Shown here: piece by piece, positions 6,668-9,205 of the stretch | How positions within the stretch are numbered: the first letter of the stretch is position 1 | How the letters are laid out: each line of letters begins with the position of its first letter | DNA from: Sedimenticola sp. | GTDB lineage: Bacteria; Pseudomonadota; Gammaproteobacteria; Chromatiales; Chromatiaceae | Assembly (NCBI GenBank): GCA_026197195.1 | Contig: JAPHUG010000138.1 | Coordinates: 1 to 9,205, forward strand | Reading direction: 5' to 3' | DNA: 9,205 nt | Notes under the pieces: model-generated | The model's database searches: none | What the model was told of the DNA's origin: nothing | The model's input: the letters and a program-made list of their open reading frames with translations, nothing else | Translations under genes and position numbers: made by a program

Positions 6668-8389
6668 GTGCATCTGGATAGCTTTATTTTCTCTGCATTA
6701 CTCCTTCTGACTGTTACTTCGGTAGCCGTTGCCCTGTTTCGTCATATCGGGCTGGGTTCTGTGTTGGGTCTGCTGGTGGCGGGTATTGTGGTCGGCCCCT
6801 ACTCCCCTGGGCCCTATGTCACAGCACATGTTGATGACGTCAGGCATTTTACTGAGCTGGGTGTCGTTCTCCTGCTGTTTGTGATCGGCTTGGAGATGAA
6901 ACCGAGCCGACTCTGGTCCATGCGCCGTTACCTGTTCGGTCTCGGCTCGTTACAGATCCTGTTAACCGGTCTCGCTATTACGCTGTATGTCTCGTTGGGT
7001 ACCGACTCGTGGAAAACCGCACTGCTGATTGGCTTGACACTGTCACTCTCCTCCACCGCCTTTGTCATGCAGTTGCTACAGGAGCGAGGCGAGCTGGCCA
7101 GCAAGCATGGTACCGGGACCTTCGCCATCCTGCTGATGCAGGATCTTGCCGTGGTACCCTTACTTGCCCTGGTTCCCTTATTATCTGAAACGGCGGCTAT
7201 TGCCTCCGGCATACCACTCTGGAATCAATTACTGATTCTTGCGGGCATGTTCGCACTCCTTGGCGTTTTTGGCCTAAAGGTCGTACCGGCGGCACTGGAG
7301 TGGCTGGCGCGTCATGATAACCGCGAAGCCTTCCTGATGGTGGTTCTTCTGGCTGTTTTTCTGGCCGCCTGGGCCATGCATCAGGCCGGACTCTCTATGG
7401 CCCTGGGCGCCTTTATCATGGGCATGCTGCTCTCTGGCTCTACCTATAACATGCAGATCCGCGCCCTGGTTGAACCCTACAAGGGTTTATTGATGAGCCT
7501 CTTTTTTGTCGCCGTCGGCATGTCTATCAATCTGGACGAACTGACAAGTCGTCCTTTGGAGTTTGTCGGTCATACCCTGGTTCTCATCGGCATCAAACTC
7601 GCCATACTCTTACCCTTGGCCCTGGCCTTTGGGTATACCTGGGGTAATTCTGTGCGGATTACTTTCCTGCTGGCTCAATCGGGTGAATTTGGCTTTGTGC
7701 TGTTTGGGTCAGCACTCGTATTGAATGTGATCTCAGAAGCCACTTTCATCATGGCCATAGCTGTTATATCGCTAAGCATGCTGATGACCCCTCTGCTGGT
7801 GAAACTAGGCGATAAAATAGCGCGTAAAGCCGATCATAAGCTGAACCCGCCGAGTGACTCATCCAGCAAAATTGTGGCCATTGAAGAGCGCAGTGTAATT
7901 ATTGGCGGCTACGGTCGTGTAGGTCACACGGTGGCGACACTTCTGGAGGCCAGTGGCATCCCATTTGTTGCATTCGATACCAATCCAATCCATATCAAGC
8001 GGGGCCAGGAGAGCGGTCACACCGTTCAGTACGGTGATATTTCAGATCCTGATCTGCTCGTATCTGCACATGTTGAACGCGCTTCACTGGTCGTTTTAAC
8101 CATTGATCAAAGCAGGACCGTTCTTAAAACCGTCTCCCATCTGCGGAATATCTATCCCAAGCTCCCTGTCATTGCAAGAGCCAGAGACCTTGAAGCCTGC
8201 GCTCATCTTTTAAAGGCGGGCGCAACCCAAGCCTATCCAGAAGCGGTGGAGGCCAGCCTTAGGCTCGGCGCAGAAGCACTGAAGATGGTAGGTGCGGGGG
8301 ATGATAATGTTGAACTATTGATGCAGGGCGTCAGGGACAGGGGTTACCAACTGGTCAGAGAGAACACGAAACACGATCACTCGAGTTAA
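6668..8389 (+). CDS. KefB-type CPA2 cation:proton antiporter with C-terminal RCK_N domain
   Basis: Inner-membrane monovalent cation:proton antiporter of 573 aa from the GTG at 6668. The membrane part (about 4-380) has family landmarks in order: LGSVLGLLVAGIVVGP (29-44), FTELGVVLLLFVIGLEM (61-77), LSLSSTAFVMQLLQERGE (125-142), LLMQDLAVVPLL with the Gln-Asp pair at 158-159, ALGAFIMGMLL (245-255), EPYKGLLMSLFFVAVGMSI (269-287) and LAQSGEFGFVLFG (335-347). A cytosolic Rossmann RCK_N/TrkA-N domain follows (about 408-525) with GGYGRVG (413-419) and an acidic residue (D437, VAFDTN) expected to bind NAD(H). No RCK_C domain follows; the C-terminus is a short helical tail. Known Kef proteins move K+ out in exchange for H+; whether this one carries K+ or Na+ is not decidable here. 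The frame extends back to a TTG at 6521, but that extra 49 residues is antisense to the HTH remnant and has no membrane or family character. Confidence 0.92.
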   Translation: MHLDSFIFSALLLLTVTSVAVALFRHIGLGSVLGLLVAGIVVGPYSPGPYVTAHVDDVRHFTELGVVLLLFVIGLEMKPSRLWSMRRYLFGLGSLQILLTGLAITLYVSLGTDSWKTALLIGLTLSLSSTAFVMQLLQERGELASKHGTGTFAILLMQDLAVVPLLALVPLLSETAAIASGIPLWNQLLILAGMFALLGVFGLKVVPAALEWLARHDNREAFLMVVLLAVFLAAWAMHQAGLSMALGAFIMGMLLSGSTYNMQIRALVEPYKGLLMSLFFVAVGMSINLDELTSRPLEFVGHTLVLIGIKLAILLPLALAFGYTWGNSVRITFLLAQSGEFGFVLFGSALVLNVISEATFIMAIAVISLSMLMTPLLVKLGDKIARKADHKLNPPSDSSSKIVAIEERSVIIGGYGRVGHTVATLLEASGIPFVAFDTNPIHIKRGQESGHTVQYGDISDPDLLVSAHVERASLVVLTIDQSRTVLKTVSHLRNIYPKLPVIARARDLEACAHLLKAGATQAYPEAVEASLRLGAEALKMVGAGDDNVELLMQGVRDRGYQLVRENTKHDHSS

Positions 8390-8397
8390 CGTTCCGA

Positions 8398-8436
8398 TAC
8401 GGTGAATCCCCTTTTCAAATGTAAAGAAACACCGTA
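8398..8436. terminator. Inverted repeat between convergent genes, possible bidirectional terminator
   Basis: TACGGTG (8398-8404) and CACCGTA (8430-8436) form a perfect 7-bp stem around a 25-nt loop, with a weak inner CTTT/AAAG pair. It is the only structure in the 59-nt gap between the antiporter stop and the RRM gene stop. The long loop and lack of a clean T-run on either strand make it a weak candidate. Confidence 0.25.
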
Positions 8437-8448
8437 CCCGTTGTTTGT

Positions 8449-8715
8449 TCAGCGACGTTTCCCGCCCCGACCTGGACGAGGGCGATCAGGACCTACACGT
8501 ACCAGTCCGCCGTTCCATTCACGACTATCAAGTGCCGCCATTGCAGCACGCGCCTCATGACCTTCCATCTCAATGGTTGCAAACCCTTTACAGTCACCCG
8601 AAAAGAGATCTTTGGCCATTTTAAGGGAACGGACGCTGCCGTATTCAGTGAAAAGCGCCGTGAGGCTCTCTTCTGTGGTAGATCGAGGCAGTCCGCGAAC
8701 CGAAAGTGTAATCAA
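8449..8715 (-). CDS. Small RNA-binding protein with one RRM domain
   Basis: Single RNA-recognition-motif protein of 88 aa, like the short RRM proteins of cyanobacteria and many proteobacteria. The beta1 strand carries RNP2 at residues 4-9 (LSVRGL), helix 1 is STTEESLTALFTEYG (12-26), RNP1 is KGFATIEM (43-50), and helix 2 is HEARAAMAALDSREWNG. A basic Pro/Arg/Gly tail (75-88, ending GGKRR) resembles other bacterial RRM proteins. RNP1 keeps the aromatic at its third position, but its fifth position is Thr, and the usual aromatic in RNP2 is Ser, so two of the three RNA-stacking aromatics are absent. The start is a TTG at 8713-8715; no in-frame ATG lies upstream near the fold, and AGG 9 nt ahead is a weak SD. 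It faces the antiporter gene tail-to-tail. Related genes in cyanobacteria are cold-induced; here regulation is unknown, but the leader can form alternative hairpins. Confidence 0.88.
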   Translation of the reverse strand: MITLSVRGLPRSTTEESLTALFTEYGSVRSLKMAKDLFSGDCKGFATIEMEGHEARAAMAALDSREWNGGLVRVGPDRPRPGRGGKRR

Positions 8716-8952
8716 TGCTTGTGACCTATTATGTAGTTTGAAAGGAGGTTCGTTAGTTCAAACGAAACCGTACCACGTATCTTGGCAGGCGCTATGAAGC
8801 TCGATTCGGTTGTGTCGGTAAGGAGACAGCGAATATAAGTCGCAAAGGCAGGACAAAGATCATGAAGAGCCATAACGATAGCTTGCACTCTAATCAATTG
8901 CAAATCACTACGGCTAAGTTTTCTCGTAACTAAATTCCCATAACAACACAAA
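8716..8952. other. Intergenic/leader region of the RRM gene, no gene supported
   Basis: About 237 nt separate the RRM start from the terminators of the next gene. A 79-codon open frame on the minus strand (8712-8951) has no recognisable domain, and its stop touches the RRM start; it is not annotated as a gene. The promoter of the RRM gene should lie here on the minus strand; candidates with 4/6 boxes exist (TTGCAA, 17 bp, TATCGT, around 8868-8896) but none stands out. A long leader remains possible. Confidence 0.4.
8736..8769 (-). promoter_or_regulatory. Two mutually exclusive hairpins in the RRM gene leader
   Basis: On the minus strand the leader can fold as hairpin A, GGTTTCGTT pairing with AACGAACC (8 bp, one bulged T, 6-nt loop), or hairpin B, GTTTGAA pairing with TTCAAAC (7 bp, 14-nt loop); they share bases and cannot coexist. 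The B loop and flank contain CCTCCTTT, which is almost the anti-Shine-Dalgarno sequence. This lies about 20-55 nt before the TTG start. A regulatory role is inference. Confidence 0.3.
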
Positions 8953-8982
8953 ACTTCAGGAACAAAGGCTGTTCACTGAAGT
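8953..8982 (-). terminator. Strong intrinsic terminator, distal of a tandem pair
   Basis: A 12-bp stem (ACTTCAGGAACA at 8953-8964 with TGTTC-A-CTGAAGT at 8970-8982, a single bulged A) closes a 5-nt loop. On the minus strand it is followed by a T-rich run (TTTGTGTTGTT), so it should stop transcripts coming leftward from the fasciclin gene. Confidence 0.75.
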
Positions 8983-8987
8983 CAAAA

Positions 8988-9012
8988 GCCGGCTGACACA
9001 GCATCAGCCGGC
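8988..9012 (-). terminator. Intrinsic terminator just after the fasciclin gene
   Basis: A perfect 9-bp GC-rich stem GCCGGCTGA / TCAGCCGGC with a 7-nt loop is followed on the minus strand by TTTT. It starts 13 nt past the fasciclin stop codon. Confidence 0.8.
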
Positions 9013-9025
9013 GTTTCCGGAGGGA

Positions 9026-9205
9026 TCATTTTGGAAGAATCACACGATCAATCACGTGTATTACACCATTGCTCGTCTCGATATCAGTCATGATCACTTT
9101 TGCGTTATCAACCATCACGCCATTCGCACTGTTTATCCGCACTGATTGACCCTGTACTGTTTCAGCAGAGGCCAGTTGAACCACATCAGCAGCCATTACC
9201 TTTCC
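9026..9205 (-). CDS. Fasciclin (FAS1) domain protein, C-terminal part
   Basis: Fifty-nine codons and a TGA stop (plus 9026-9028) run off the right edge, so the N-terminus is missing. The visible residues are the last strands of a FAS1 domain: [11 protein letters not shown], then the TVQGQSVRI strand, [18 protein letters not shown] and the diagnostic closing box [13 protein letters not shown] (H50), ending at the stop with no extra domain. Bacterial relatives are about 140-180 aa, usually with a signal peptide, and are secreted or cell-surface proteins linked to adhesion; the export signal would lie outside this window. It ends in two tandem terminators, so it forms its own unit, transcribed in the same direction as the RRM gene but separated from it. 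Confidence 0.9.
   Translation of the reverse strand, partial: GKVMAADVVQLASAETVQGQSVRINSANGVMVDNAKVIMTDIETSNGVIHVIDRVILPK

Noticed and set aside
8741..8748. Plus-strand AAAGGAGG resembling a ribosome binding site
   Set aside because: No ATG, GTG or TTG with a credible reading frame follows at proper distance; on the minus strand it is part of the RRM leader hairpins.
8712..8951. 79-codon open frame on the minus strand upstream of the RRM gene
   Set aside because: No recognisable domain, no membrane or signal pattern, no clear SD, and its start lies against the fasciclin terminator. It more likely is the RRM gene's promoter and leader.

Overview
The window reads as ordinary chromosomal DNA of a mid-GC bacterium. 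Protein families and codon choice point to a gammaproteobacterium, perhaps of the sulfur-oxidising/Chromatiales type. That placement is an impression from protein style, not a search result. No rRNA, tRNA, CRISPR array, phage gene or insertion sequence is visible.

Layout, left to right. (1) 1-1428 (+): the 3' part of an SLC13/DASS-type permease with two cytosolic TrkA-C (RCK_C) domains; its N-terminus lies outside the window. A hairpin follows it. (2) 1571-6472 (+): a three-gene signalling operon. It holds an 883-aa membrane histidine kinase (about seven N-terminal TM segments, a CHASE-like periplasmic sensor, PAS, HisKA, HATPase_c), a 144-aa Rcp1-like single-domain response regulator that overlaps the kinase by 14 nt, and a REC-GGDEF-EAL protein whose catalytic and I-site motifs are all intact. 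(3) 6469-6573 (-): the orphaned C-terminal Fis-type helix-turn-helix of an otherwise deleted regulator, probably of the sigma-54-activator class, ending tail-to-tail against the EAL gene. (4) 6609-8389 (+): a promoter and a KefB-type CPA2 cation:proton antiporter with a C-terminal TrkA-N (RCK_N) domain. Its reading frame is open further upstream into the regulator remnant, but the start is almost certainly the GTG at 6668. (5) 8449-8715 (-): a small RNA-recognition-motif protein with a TTG start and a leader that can fold into two competing hairpins. (6) 8953-9205 (-): tandem terminators and the last 59 codons of a fasciclin (FAS1) domain protein that enters from the right edge.

How the genes work together: the kinase probably passes phosphate to one or both receiver proteins. 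The small regulator would carry, buffer or compete for phosphate, and the REC-GGDEF-EAL protein would set local cyclic-di-GMP. The SLC13 and KefB-like proteins both carry RCK-type regulatory modules, but nothing in the sequence ties them mechanistically to the signalling operon. I do not see a clearly new system. The most unusual items are the decayed HTH gene, the unnamed membrane domain of the kinase with its threefold motif, and the RRM leader.
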